Below, one piece after another: positions 1 through 8,158 of a stretch of DNA of 64,000 bases; positions within the stretch are counted from its first letter, which is position 1; each line of letters starts with the position of its first letter. The stretch comes from Polyangiaceae bacterium. Its GTDB lineage: Bacteria > Myxococcota_A > Polyangia > Polyangiales > Polyangiaceae. A program made the translations under genes and the position numbers. The DNA lies in assembly GCA_016929495.1 (NCBI GenBank), contig JAFGIS010000449.1, forward strand, positions 1 through 64,000. The letters are read 5' to 3'. The notes beneath the pieces were generated by a model. That model was given only the letters and a program-made list of their open reading frames with translations, was not told the DNA's origin and searched no databases.

Positions 1-316
1 AACGAGCCAGACGGATGGCGAGGCCCTGGACGCCTCGAGTCAGAGACGGAGTGCTCGATGACTCGACGACTAGATGGAAATGCGTCGTCTGCACCGAGTA
101 CTCGACGAGCCGGAAGTCGGGGCGCTCGTTGCCGCTCGAGAGAGCCCGGTGGATAGCGCGAAACATCTTGCAGCCGCGCAGGGAGCGCAGGCCGGGGAGG
201 ATGCGGAGGGTGACGTGTAGGGCGGTCCAGCGGTCGAAGGACGGCCGCGGGGTGTGAGGGGCGCCAGCGCCGGGTTTGGGCGGTCGGCCGCGACGAGGAG
301 GCGAAGCTACGAGCAC
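1..316 (-). CDS. IS200-like / REP-associated (RAYT-type, Y1) transposase, 5' part only
   Basis: Reading leftward from a GTG at 316, the frame stays open to the window edge (about 105 codons), with an in-frame TAA just upstream of the start. The N-terminus is rich in R, P and G, followed by HVTLRILPGL and then YSVQTTHFHLVVES. The H-x-H pair is the HUH metal site of Y1 transposases, and the following GVQGLAIRLA also fits that family. The catalytic tyrosine would lie beyond base 1 and cannot be checked. These enzymes cut single-stranded DNA at hairpins; single-copy RAYT relatives act on REP palindromes. Whether it is intact is unknown. The GTG start is the only sensible one below the stop. The family call is from motif recognition and is fairly confident; RAYT versus a true IS200/IS605 transposase is not resolved. 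Confidence 0.72.
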   Translation of the reverse strand, partial: MLVASPPRRGRPPKPGAGAPHTPRPSFDRWTALHVTLRILPGLRSLRGCKMFRAIHRALSSGNERPDFRLVEYSVQTTHFHLVVESSSTPSLTRGVQGLAIRLAR

Positions 317-698
317 GACGAGCGACCTATTTATGGCATATATTGCTTACCGGGTCAAGGAGTCCGCGCGGCCGCTTCGTCGCACGGGGACAGAGCAACC
401 GTCGCGCGTGCAACGGAGCCGCGAGGACGCTGGGCGACGGAGCCGTTACGACTCTGGGCGACGGAGCTGGTTCTCGCCGGTTGCCCCAGCGCTGACGGTC
501 GGTTTCTTTGCTGGACACGCCGCCAAACGGCCGAATGTGGAAGAGCGCGCCAGGTCGCAAGCGTCCAAGACCGACCGCAAACCACGACGAGACCAGTGCT
601 CAGGCCCGGGCGAGGGCGGCGAAGAACCCGCAGCGTCGCACCGGTCTGACCCTCGGCAGCCCTGGCTTCTGGGCATCGTGGCGATCATCGCCGATGCA
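317..698. other. intergenic stretch with short AT-rich patch
   Basis: There is no convincing gene here; the open frames lack family resemblance. It holds an AT-rich patch at about 326-350, unusual for this GC-rich DNA and placed just upstream of the transposase start, and the 24-bp tandem duplication at 426-473. Confidence 0.5.
426..473. repeat. 24-bp tandem duplication
   Basis: Two adjacent 24-bp copies share the core CTGGGCGACGGAGC, with a few differences near the end of each copy. It lies in non-coding DNA between the transposase and the next lipoprotein gene. Confidence 0.6.
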
Positions 699-1784
699 CT
701 ATGGGTCAGCGGGGTACACGAGGTCGCTCGCGCGGACCCAGGCGCGCATGCTGCAGGTATCGAGGCGGATCCCAACGACCGACCTGACGGGGATCCAGCC
801 GTCGGATTCCAGCAGGCGCCTCGTCTCCACGACGTTCTCCGTGGCGAATCGGCCCCACACTGGCCCGTCGGGGCTCAGCGCGACGGCAGCGCCCCGCCGC
901 ACCCTGGCGAGTTCAGTGGTTGCTCCCCCACAGCCCGCTCCCCCGTGCTGTCCGTCGGTGTAGAACTTGATTGGCTCGTACTCGGAGCGCACGCGGGCTG
1001 CCGGAACCCAGCCGTCGAGACGCGAGTCTGCCTCCCAGCTTGCGCGGACTCGGAGCCGCCCCTCCTGTTCTTCGAGCATTTCCACGGGGCCCGCGTACTC
1101 GACCCAGAGCGCGGGTTCGGCAGTCGGCGTAGCCGCGACGGGGACCAGACCCGGCCCCAAACCCACGGACCGAGCCCCTTCTGGGCACTGGCGCCAGGCC
1201 CTCGAATGCCTCGCCTCCCCGAGAAACGCCAGGGTGAGATCGGCGCAGGAAACAACCGGTGGCGGCTCGGCGCGAAGCGCGAGATTCCCGTCGAAGGCCA
1301 CCTCGACCCGATCGCCCGATACACGCCGAAACTGGAGACGAACCCCGGACCCCAACGTCAGCAGGCCCCCGTATAGCTCGACCACTCGGGCGACCCTCAG
1401 GGGCAGTTCGGCAATTGGGTGGAATGTGGAGAACTGCACCGGACCCAGCACGTCGACTCGAGCGTCGCCAGCTTCCTGGCGCAGCCACACGTCCACCGGG
1501 GCATCCTCCAAGTCGAGCGAGAATTGCTCCTCGCCAACATGAACCACGAGGCCGGGGAGCGCCGCGTGCTCGGCGGCAACCCTGCAGGTCCACGACCTGG
1601 CGGGCTTGGCGCTCTCGGCCTCTGACGTCCCTTCCTGCGCCGGTGGGGGCGGCCGCACCCGACGGTTGGGGGTGGGCTGCCGAGAAACCGCGGGAGGAGC
1701 CTTCGCGCAGGCACATAGCCCAATGGCGACGTACGACGCGCGGACGACGGCCCCGAACCGACCTCGGGCGTGTGTACGAGCCAT
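699..1784 (-). CDS. predicted lipoprotein of unknown function (361 aa)
   Basis: ATG at 1784. The first ~30 residues have basic residues, then a short hydrophobic stretch ending in IGLCACAK, a plausible lipobox. A proline/arginine-rich linker (about residues 35-60) follows. The rest looks like a soluble, mostly beta extracytoplasmic protein with scattered cysteines (WTCRVAAE, CADLT, GAGCGG, LDTCSMRAW). Segments such as GWVPAARVR and RAWVRASDLVY recall SH3-like surface repeats, but I cannot name a family. It is transcribed away from the HExxH gene that begins at about 1.9 kb. A TACAAT hexamer on the minus strand (1822-1827) could be a -10 element; no good -35 pairs with it. Lipoprotein assignment is moderately sure; function is unknown. 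Confidence 0.72.
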   Translation of the reverse strand: MARTHARGRFGAVVRASYVAIGLCACAKAPPAVSRQPTPNRRVRPPPPAQEGTSEAESAKPARSWTCRVAAEHAALPGLVVHVGEEQFSLDLEDAPVDVWLRQEAGDARVDVLGPVQFSTFHPIAELPLRVARVVELYGGLLTLGSGVRLQFRRVSGDRVEVAFDGNLALRAEPPPVVSCADLTLAFLGEARHSRAWRQCPEGARSVGLGPGLVPVAATPTAEPALWVEYAGPVEMLEEQEGRLRVRASWEADSRLDGWVPAARVRSEYEPIKFYTDGQHGGAGCGGATTELARVRRGAAVALSPDGPVWGRFATENVVETRRLLESDGWIPVRSVVGIRLDTCSMRAWVRASDLVYPADP

Positions 1785-1945
1785 GTGGAGAATTGTCGTT
1801 GGATCCCTCCGTCGCCAGAGTATTGTACCTCATGGTGAAGGGTCCAGAGGGTAGGCACTCGGGAGGGGGAAGCGGACAGGCGGGTTCCCGCGTGGAGCGC
1901 GACTGGACAGGGTGGGATAGCCACCTGGCCCATCCGGACGCGCCG

Positions 1946-2632
1946 ATGGGGGCAGGCGGACCTGGCAGCTTTTCCCGCTTTCCTCTCGGCGAGGAATCGA
2001 AGCACCTGCCCAATCCCTGGAGCCCTCGTGGGCGTGGCAGCGTCGCGTTGGACCAGTCCGACACGCCCCCCCCCAATCTTCCGCCGGCAACGCAACCGCG
2101 AGTGGTTGGCACCTTCAAGCGTGCCTCGAACGCCGTCTACGACGTCGAAGTGAAGGCCGAAGTCATCGCTGACGCTCGTGCCTTGCGGTCGCACACCGAC
2201 TTCACCCAAGTGGACTTCTACGCCCCTGGTACGGAGACGAACCCGAACGGCCGCATCGTGAGCTTCGATGGGAAGTTCGTCTGGAAGGGAACCATCACGA
2301 TCCAGACTGTCTTCGGCGACGACCCCAAGACGCTCGCCTGCTATGGGCGTGGAACGACCGCCGCGGACATCCGCAATGGCGACGTCACACTGGGGTTTCA
2401 CGAGCACTGCCACCAGGACGCCTTCATTCGCTATCTGAACAAGCATCGGTTGCCGAACCCTCCCCAGATGCGCGTCGGCATGAAGCTCGTCACGTACGAG
2501 GCCAACTACAATGCCTTCGAGGCCGCAATCAAACAGTACTGGAACAACATGCGGACCATCTCGAACTCCGAGGTCGACGACGTGGGCTACACGCTCGCGG
2601 AGTACAGAAAGTACGGTTGCTACCGACGCTAG
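1946..2632 (+). CDS. HExxH-containing putative zinc protease, DUF922-like
   Basis: The C-terminal ~175 residues look like a real domain: a beta-rich part (VYDVEVKAEV, GRIVSFDGKFVWKG) and then GFHEHCHQDAFIRYL. Here H-E-H-C-H (2399-2413) is an exact HExxH zinc-protease signature on a helix. The spacing and surrounding pattern recall DUF922-type putative Zn-proteases. The first ~50 residues are proline/glycine-rich and poorly protein-like, so the start is unsure. ATG 1946 was chosen; ATG 1832 (266 aa) and GTG 2102 are in the same frame. No signal peptide is visible from any of these, so the 5' end may be degraded or the real start different. It converges with the lipoprotein gene ending at 2675. 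Confidence 0.6.
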   Translation: MGAGGPGSFSRFPLGEESKHLPNPWSPRGRGSVALDQSDTPPPNLPPATQPRVVGTFKRASNAVYDVEVKAEVIADARALRSHTDFTQVDFYAPGTETNPNGRIVSFDGKFVWKGTITIQTVFGDDPKTLACYGRGTTAADIRNGDVTLGFHEHCHQDAFIRYLNKHRLPNPPQMRVGMKLVTYEANYNAFEAAIKQYWNNMRTISNSEVDDVGYTLAEYRKYGCYRR

Positions 2633-2674
2633 TCCCCTGCGCGAAGCCCCGAGCTGAGCCCGGACGTGAGCCCG

Positions 2675-3244
2675 TCAGAGCTCGAGATAGCCTCCGGGCA
2701 CGACGAACGTGTCATCGGCTCCGGCCACGGTGAATACGCCCCAGCACGGGAGCTTGAGCTTGGCCGCGAAGGTCAAGTCGTCCTCGAGCGAGCCGACCGG
2801 ACCGAGCACAGCGAGGTTCGCCCGATGCACACCCCACGAGCCGGGCCCGTGCTCGAGGATGCCCTCATGCAGCTCGCGGCCCGCTTTCTCCATGCTGTCG
2901 AGGATAGCCACACGCAGGCGGACCGGACTCTGCGTTCCCACGCCGCTCAGGTTCAGGTAGACGAGGTCGGCGCGCGCGCGCTCGACCCGCACGTCAATGC
3001 CCTGCTTTTCGATGAAGCCGATGATATGGCGCTCGGTGAGCAGGCCGCGCTGCGGCGTCATATCCTCGCCCTCGCACAGGCCGGGACGGAACCTGATGGC
3101 CGTGATGTCCGTCGAGGGGGTTCCGCCGCGCTGGCCAACCACGTAAGCCCTCCAATCGGAGCCGTCGGTGACCCGAAGGGGCGTCGGGCCGCAGCCAACC
3201 CAGAAGACCGATGTCGCCACGAGGGCCCGAACCACGCGTCGCAT
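2675..3244 (-). CDS. small predicted lipoprotein (189 aa)
   Basis: ATG at 3244. The N-terminus MRRVVRALVATSVFWVGCG is a textbook lipoprotein signal: basic start, hydrophobic core, V-G-C lipobox. The mature part is about 170 residues. It includes a basic/acidic segment with RVERARADLVYLNLSG and ends in a hydrophobic-rich beta segment (PCWGVFTVAGADDT). I recognise no family. The LVYLNLSG and TPQRGLLTERHIIGF patterns suggest a periplasmic alpha/beta fold with a role in the cell envelope, but this is only inference. It stands alone, convergent with the HExxH gene 42 bp away. Confidence 0.72.
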   Translation of the reverse strand: MRRVVRALVATSVFWVGCGPTPLRVTDGSDWRAYVVGQRGGTPSTDITAIRFRPGLCEGEDMTPQRGLLTERHIIGFIEKQGIDVRVERARADLVYLNLSGVGTQSPVRLRVAILDSMEKAGRELHEGILEHGPGSWGVHRANLAVLGPVGSLEDDLTFAAKLKLPCWGVFTVAGADDTFVVPGGYLEL

Positions 3245-3394
3245 GATGAGGCTTCACTTCTACCAAAGTTTCGAGGCGGAAAGGGAGAAACGTATGTGAC
3301 CACTCCGACCGGCTTGGCGCCTCCACCCGCCCAGCGGCGCGTTGGCTGCTCGCCCTGGCCTTTTCCGACTCGTGCCGCGTGTCGATCGAGTTGA

Positions 3395-3443
3395 GGGGCC
3401 GAAAGCGCCGCCCCTATGGGGTGTGGCCGGCGCTTTCGGCCCC
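3395..3443. repeat. large perfect inverted repeat (16-bp arms)
   Basis: Left arm GGGGCCGAAAGCGCCG (3395-3410) is exactly complementary to the right arm (3428-3443). The 17-nt loop contains a smaller CCCC-tat-GGGG hairpin. It is too long and exact to be chance, and no T-tract follows on either strand. It may be a REP-like palindrome, a structured 5' leader or a regulator site. Confidence 0.75.
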
Positions 3444-3481
3444 AAACCCACTCGCCTGACCCACGCCACCCTTTCAAGGTC

Positions 3482-3509
3482 GGGCATCGTTTCCAATGAA
3501 ACGATGCCC
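3482..3509. repeat. perfect inverted repeat (12-bp arms, 4-nt loop)
   Basis: GGGCATCGTTTC (3482-3493), loop CAAT, then GAAACGATGCCC (3498-3509). It is a fully paired hairpin 38 bp from the previous palindrome. No T-run follows. It lies about 150 bp before the next start codon and could act as an operator or a REP-type element. Confidence 0.75.
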
Positions 3510-3656
3510 TGGGTCGAAGCACCGCCTGTGCGCGGGTGGGCATTCGGCCAGCGAGTAGGATGCTCGGCACCCGCCGAAAGCCACCGCGGACCTTGCCGCG
3601 ACGTCGCCCCGCGCTGCTCGTTGCGACGCCGAGCGGGCATTGGTATCGTGGCCGGC

Positions 3657-4286
3657 GTGAGGCACGGTATCTGGTTCGGGATGCTCGGCGCGGTCCTCGC
3701 CCTAGCCTGCAGCTCTGCGCCGGAGCAAGCGCAGAAGAACCGCACGTTCTACGATTGGGCCACCGCTCAGGGCACTGGAGGCGACTTCGAAGAGCCGTAT
3801 CCGCCCCTCGATCTGGCGGCCACACCGCCCGCGGTTCGCTATCGCGGAGTGACGGTCGTACGCCGCGGAGTCCATCTGTCGCGGCCGGTCAATTGGATGA
3901 TGCGCGACGGTGACAATACGCCGGGGCAGGCCTTCGTGCAGTACATCTCGCCGAACGCCTACACCTTCTCCATCTACGAACGGCCGGAATCGCCGAGCGA
4001 GCTGTGGCGGGACGTGATGCGGCGTTTCGAGGACGACACGAAGTCGCTGGGCGCGCAGATCACGGGAAGCCGTATTCCGATGGCTGTCTCCATCGGGCAA
4101 GGCCGCGCCTATACCATCCAGAGGCAAGTGGAGGCGGCCAAATCCCCGGTCAACAGTCTCAGCCGCGAGTACCTGGTCCGGGGTGCGACCCGGATCGTTC
4201 TGGTTCAGATCGTTCACGAAGGTGAAGACCTCTATGCGATCGATCGAGAGCTGATGCGCGTCATCGGAACGCTCGAAGTGCTGTGA
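3657..4286 (+). CDS. predicted lipoprotein (209 aa), stress-type envelope protein of unknown role
   Basis: The chosen GTG at 3657 gives VRHGIWFGMLGAVLALACSS, a complete lipoprotein signal with an A-L-A-C lipobox. The ATG at 3681 would lose the charged n-region, and longer in-frame starts add unlikely sequence. The mature protein has a well-ordered alpha/beta region: YRGVTVVRRGVHLSRPVNW, then AYTFSIYERPESPSELWRDV and a late amphipathic helix. It gives the impression of a small domain that binds or measures something at the membrane, but I recognise no family. It is followed after 7 bp by another lipoprotein gene, with the GAGG of the next ribosome site overlapping its stop codon. The two are almost certainly co-transcribed. 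Confidence 0.7.
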   Translation: MRHGIWFGMLGAVLALACSSAPEQAQKNRTFYDWATAQGTGGDFEEPYPPLDLAATPPAVRYRGVTVVRRGVHLSRPVNWMMRDGDNTPGQAFVQYISPNAYTFSIYERPESPSELWRDVMRRFEDDTKSLGAQITGSRIPMAVSIGQGRAYTIQRQVEAAKSPVNSLSREYLVRGATRIVLVQIVHEGEDLYAIDRELMRVIGTLEVL

Positions 4287-4293
4287 GGCAAGA

Positions 4294-5292
4294 TTGAAGG
4301 CCCAGTCGATGTCGCTCTGCCATTCGCTCGTTCAAAGCTTCGCGCTTTCCGCCATCGTCGTGCTCGGTGCAGCCGGTTGTGCAGGTGCCGTCGAGTCGTC
4401 CAGACTCGAAGACCGAGCGCGACGCACGATTCCGGTCCCCATCTGCCTCAAGGCGCTCGAGCGTCATGGCGGAGCCGGGGTGGTCTCCGTGCTCAAGCCC
4501 CAGGACTACTGGGCGCTGATACTGCCGACCTACGATGCGGGCTCGAACACGGTGGATCGCAGTTCTCCCGATTGCAGTGGCCGCCCGGTGTTCTCGAATC
4601 CCGAGCTCGCACACGCCGAGGGGCTGCGCTCGGGCTCGCTCGTCGTCAAGCCGGACGACGCGGTCGTGCAACCCGGACCGGACGATATGCGCATCGTATG
4701 GCTGCGCACGCACAAATTCGCGGACGGCACCGCAGCGGGTCCTCTGGCTCTCGCACGACCGCGCGAGGGCTACGCCGAGGTCTATGCAACGGGGTTCTAC
4801 CGCGGGCGCGCGAAGGATTCGCGTTTCTCGTTGGAACGGATGGGAGCGCGTTTCGCGGTGACCGTCGGCGACGAAGGCTGCAGCGGCGGCAAGCCCAATC
4901 GGCCATGCGAGAGCTCGTTCCAGGTCTTCGTCATGGCCGCAGGAAAGCTCGTGGGCTCGGCGCGCTTCACGCTCGACCGCGTCGACTATCGGTCGGTGTC
5001 AGGCGTTCCCGGCCCGGTCCAGTTCCGCTTGACGGCCATGCCGACCTTCCAGTCCGGCAAGCTCATGGTCACCGAGCAGCTCGTCTTGCGTGATGAGAAC
5101 CAGGCCGTCATCCGCAAATCGGATATGGTCCGCGTCTTCAGGCTCGAGCCCAACGGTCGCCTGGTGACCAAACAGGAGTCTCTCTGGAAGCAGGTCGCCA
5201 ACGCGCCGCCCCCGCCCCCGCCACCCGAACCAGACCCCGAGCCGCCGGTGGATCCGAAGGGGAAGGGAAAGCGCAGGGGCCCATCGCGGTAG
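4294..5292 (+). CDS. predicted lipoprotein with proline-rich tail (332 aa)
   Basis: TTG at 4294 lies 5 nt after GAGG (4285-4288), which overlaps the stop of the upstream gene, so coupled translation is likely. ATG 4309 is the alternative but lacks the lysine of the n-region and the good ribosome site. The hydrophobic segment ends in VLGAAGCAG, a lipobox. The mature part has about 280 residues with two cysteine pairs (DCSG; GCSGG with PCESS) that may form disulphides. It ends in a run of prolines (PPPPPPPEPDPEPP) and a basic tail, GKGKRRGP. No family was recognised. The proline run and basic tail suggest a piece that reaches across the peptidoglycan, but that is inference. Confidence 0.72.
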   Translation: MKAQSMSLCHSLVQSFALSAIVVLGAAGCAGAVESSRLEDRARRTIPVPICLKALERHGGAGVVSVLKPQDYWALILPTYDAGSNTVDRSSPDCSGRPVFSNPELAHAEGLRSGSLVVKPDDAVVQPGPDDMRIVWLRTHKFADGTAAGPLALARPREGYAEVYATGFYRGRAKDSRFSLERMGARFAVTVGDEGCSGGKPNRPCESSFQVFVMAAGKLVGSARFTLDRVDYRSVSGVPGPVQFRLTAMPTFQSGKLMVTEQLVLRDENQAVIRKSDMVRVFRLEPNGRLVTKQESLWKQVANAPPPPPPPEPDPEPPVDPKGKGKRRGPSR

Positions 5293-5464
5293 GGCTCTCG
5301 CGCCAGCGCGACAACCAAACGCCGCTTCGCCATAGTGATAGACGACGCGACAGCGCTGGTCGGCTGACCGAAGCCGAGTAATCGACAAGCACTCTGCGCC
5401 CGATGCGCTTGGAGCCGTGATAGCCGGCCGGTCGTGGCGCTCCTGAGCGGCGGCGTCCGGACAA

Positions 5465-5494
5465 TTGAGTACAATCTCCTGATTCGCGTCTAAC
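5465..5494 (+). promoter_or_regulatory. possible sigma70-type promoter
   Basis: TTGAGT (5465-5470), an 18-bp spacer and TCTAAC (5489-5494), each 4 of 6 to consensus, about 60 bp before the start of the large lipoprotein gene. This is pattern evidence only. Confidence 0.28.
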
Positions 5495-5557
5495 AAGGGC
5501 GTAAGACGCTCGTCGTTCATGACGGCAGCCAACAGAGGTGTTCTCACAGGAAGCAGA

Positions 5558-7915
5558 ATGATGATGAAACGACATATGCTGCTGTGTGCAGTTGCCTTGG
5601 CCTTTGCCGCCGGATGTGGCTCGTCGGAGGGAGGCGAGAAAAGCGACTCCATTGCGGAGGGACAGGGCCGAATCAGCGGTGTTGTGACCGACCAGGCGAG
5701 CATTCCGCTGAAAGGGGTCACCCTGGCCGTCGCCGATACGAAGGCCACCACGGACGAGATGGGCCGTTTTCGGCTGGACGCCGCCGCCGGATCGGAAGTC
5801 ATCCGGTTCTCGAAGAAGGGCTTCGCCGCATCGAGCCTCGCGGTCACGGTCACCGCAGGCGCAGAGACATCCGTTCAGGAAGGTCTGGTCAAACGGAGCG
5901 ATCCCATCGATCTGGACATGGACGAGGGTGGAACGATAGGCGAGACGGCGCGGGTGACCCTGTCCCCGGGGGCGCTGGTAGCGGCTGACGGCACAGCGGC
6001 CGAAGGCGAGATTGCGGCGTATATCACCCCCCTCGATATCGTGGGCGACCTCACGGCGGCGCCCGGCGACTTCTCCGCGGTCCGCGACGGGGGCGGCGAC
6101 ACACGCCTGGAGACCCTCGGCATGGCCGAGTACTACTTCGAGGATGGGGAGGGGAATCCTCTGAATGTCGCCAAAGGGAAGACGGTGGAGGTAGAGCTGG
6201 CGATCCCGGAGGATATCGACGCAGCCGCGGGGGATGTCATTCCCGCCTGGTATTTCGACGTCGACACCGGTCGTTGGGTCGAGGACGGCGAGGGCAAGGT
6301 GGTGGACGACGACAACGGAGGGCTCGTCTGGCGCGTCCGGGTATCCCACTTCTCTTGGTGGAACGCCGACGTGCCCATCGACGAACGCGATTGCGTGACG
6401 GGCACCATCACGGACTGCCATGGCGATCCGGTATCGGGCGCGTCGGTCAGCGCGCGAGGGCTCGACTATCGGGGCGAGTCGTCGGCATATCCCGATGCGG
6501 ACGGCAGCTATTGCGTCGACATCAAGCGGGGCAGCGAGGTCGATCTGCTGGTCGTCGGTACGGTGGATGGGAATCGCGTGGGCAAGCGCGTTCAGGTCAC
6601 GGGAGGCGACAGCGGTGCGTCGTGTGAAGAGGGCAGCGATGGATGCCAGGAGCGAAACATAAAACTGCCGTGCGACGAAGAGGACTCGGATCTCGACTGC
6701 GGAGAGTCGCCCCTGCTTCCGTGCAAAGCCTGCGTCTCCGGCCGCATCGTCACAGAGGAAGGCGATCCGCCACAAGACGCTGTCATCTCCCTCGGGGACA
6801 CGTACGGCGGCTTCGGGGCAAAGGCCATCGTCGACGACGACGGGACCTTCTGCCTTCCGGCACCTCTGGATGTTCCCGTCATGCTGACCGCGAACGCCGC
6901 GGGATACCCACCCTCGACCCAAGCCGTCACGGCCACGGAGGAAGGCGAATGCCCTCACTGTCAGGACCTGGGCGACATCGTGCTCGAAGAGAAAGAGAGC
7001 GGCGGCAGCGTATTCGAGCAATGCAACCAGGGCGAGGTGACGATCGAGGCGGTCGATCTGGATGGCGCCGACGAGTCACTGGCTGAGCTGCCGCACATCG
7101 GCATGATGATCGTCGACGACGAATCCAGCGAAACCATGCCGGGCTACCTGTGGCTGAGCGATGCAGACGATCCCGAAGATTCCGAAGGTTCGAGCTCGAT
7201 CCTACTCGTCTTCGAGATTCCGCGGAGTGCTCGGGCAGACGAGAGCGCCGATCTTACGGGATTCGGCAACTTCAACAGCGGCGGTGTCGTCGGGGTCAAT
7301 AGCGAGATGTACACCATCGACACGGGCTCCCTTACCTGGAACGAGGCGATCCGAGGCGCCGGACAGACCTTGACCGGCGCCCTGGCATTCCAGATGGCGA
7401 CCAGTTGCGGCATGGCTGTTCGGACGATCCGTTTCGAGGGGTCCTTCACCACGGAAGTCCTCGACATCATGACATACGGCTCGTCGCTGCAATGCGTGGG
7501 CATCACCACCGCCGTTGCCGCCCTCGGACAGACATCCACCGGCATCGCAACGCTCAAGGTCGATGGAAAGCCCGTGAGCTCGACCGCGAGCTCCAGCGCG
7601 AGCTACGCACCGGACGACGACCAGCTGTCCCTGGTCGTCACGGAGGAGGAAGGTATCATGTTCGGGCTCGTCGTGGACGAGGCCGCCTTCGATACCCAGG
7701 AGATCAGCCATGTTTGGGTTTCGGATGCGGCCAGTGGCTGCTTCTATGAGGCATCCGGTGTTCCGGAATTGGCCATAGAACAGAACGATGCCTCCAATCT
7801 CGGGAGGGGTCCCCTGGAAGGCAGTTTCGAGGCCGAGCTCTCTTCTTCCAGCAGTGATTGCACCGAGCCCCTCTCCGTGAGCGGCACCTTCATGGCCGCC
7901 ATCTGCGCACCGTAG
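5558..7915 (+). CDS. large lipoprotein with carboxypeptidase-regulatory-like repeats
   Basis: ATG at 5558 starts MMMKRHMLLCAVALAFAAGCGSS, a clear lipoprotein signal; AGGAAG (5548-5553) is the ribosome site. The ~785-residue protein is strongly acidic. It contains three segments of the carboxypeptidase regulatory-like (Ig-like beta sandwich) type. The first is ISGVVTDQASIPLKGVTLAV near residue 35. The second is VTGTITDCHGDPVSGASVSA near residue 285. The third is VSGRIVTEEGDPPQDAVISL near residue 400. In each, a G-x-V/I-x-x-x-G core is followed by a D-x-x-G-x-F/Y-C turn. A region after the first segment carries a ZU5/GAIN-like feel (VTLSPGALVA with LDIVGDL). The C-terminal third (about 500-785) is unassigned, with a few cysteines. 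Such proteins are usually surface-exposed adhesins or scaffolds. It stands alone and converges with the PAP2-like gene. Confidence 0.75.
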   Translation: MMMKRHMLLCAVALAFAAGCGSSEGGEKSDSIAEGQGRISGVVTDQASIPLKGVTLAVADTKATTDEMGRFRLDAAAGSEVIRFSKKGFAASSLAVTVTAGAETSVQEGLVKRSDPIDLDMDEGGTIGETARVTLSPGALVAADGTAAEGEIAAYITPLDIVGDLTAAPGDFSAVRDGGGDTRLETLGMAEYYFEDGEGNPLNVAKGKTVEVELAIPEDIDAAAGDVIPAWYFDVDTGRWVEDGEGKVVDDDNGGLVWRVRVSHFSWWNADVPIDERDCVTGTITDCHGDPVSGASVSARGLDYRGESSAYPDADGSYCVDIKRGSEVDLLVVGTVDGNRVGKRVQVTGGDSGASCEEGSDGCQERNIKLPCDEEDSDLDCGESPLLPCKACVSGRIVTEEGDPPQDAVISLGDTYGGFGAKAIVDDDGTFCLPAPLDVPVMLTANAAGYPPSTQAVTATEEGECPHCQDLGDIVLEEKESGGSVFEQCNQGEVTIEAVDLDGADESLAELPHIGMMIVDDESSETMPGYLWLSDADDPEDSEGSSSILLVFEIPRSARADESADLTGFGNFNSGGVVGVNSEMYTIDTGSLTWNEAIRGAGQTLTGALAFQMATSCGMAVRTIRFEGSFTTEVLDIMTYGSSLQCVGITTAVAALGQTSTGIATLKVDGKPVSSTASSSASYAPDDDQLSLVVTEEEGIMFGLVVDEAAFDTQEISHVWVSDAASGCFYEASGVPELAIEQNDASNLGRGPLEGSFEAELSSSSSDCTEPLSVSGTFMAAICAP

Positions 7916-8158
7916 CCGGCAGGCTCTCTGTGCCTGACGCAGACTGCGTTCCCTGCCACCCCGAGGCTCTCGGCGTGACGAGTCCTTCACCGGTGGACCT
8001 TCCCTTCCGGATCGTTTGGCCGCCTTGTGCTACACCGGGTCGACACCCGGGTCCCGACGCTCGATGCCGCGTTGGCCGATGTGCCCATCCCGGGCGATGG
8101 CAGTCGGCTCTTCCTTCACACGCCAGCCGCTTCCGGACGAGGCGCCCGGCCGCCCGCG

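Larger units (their letters stand above)
3245..3656. other. intergenic stretch with two perfect palindromes
   Basis: This gap lies between divergently transcribed lipoprotein genes, and I see no gene in it. It should hold both promoters, but no clear -35/-10 pair stands out. Its main content is the two inverted repeats listed separately (3395-3443 and 3482-3509). Confidence 0.55.
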
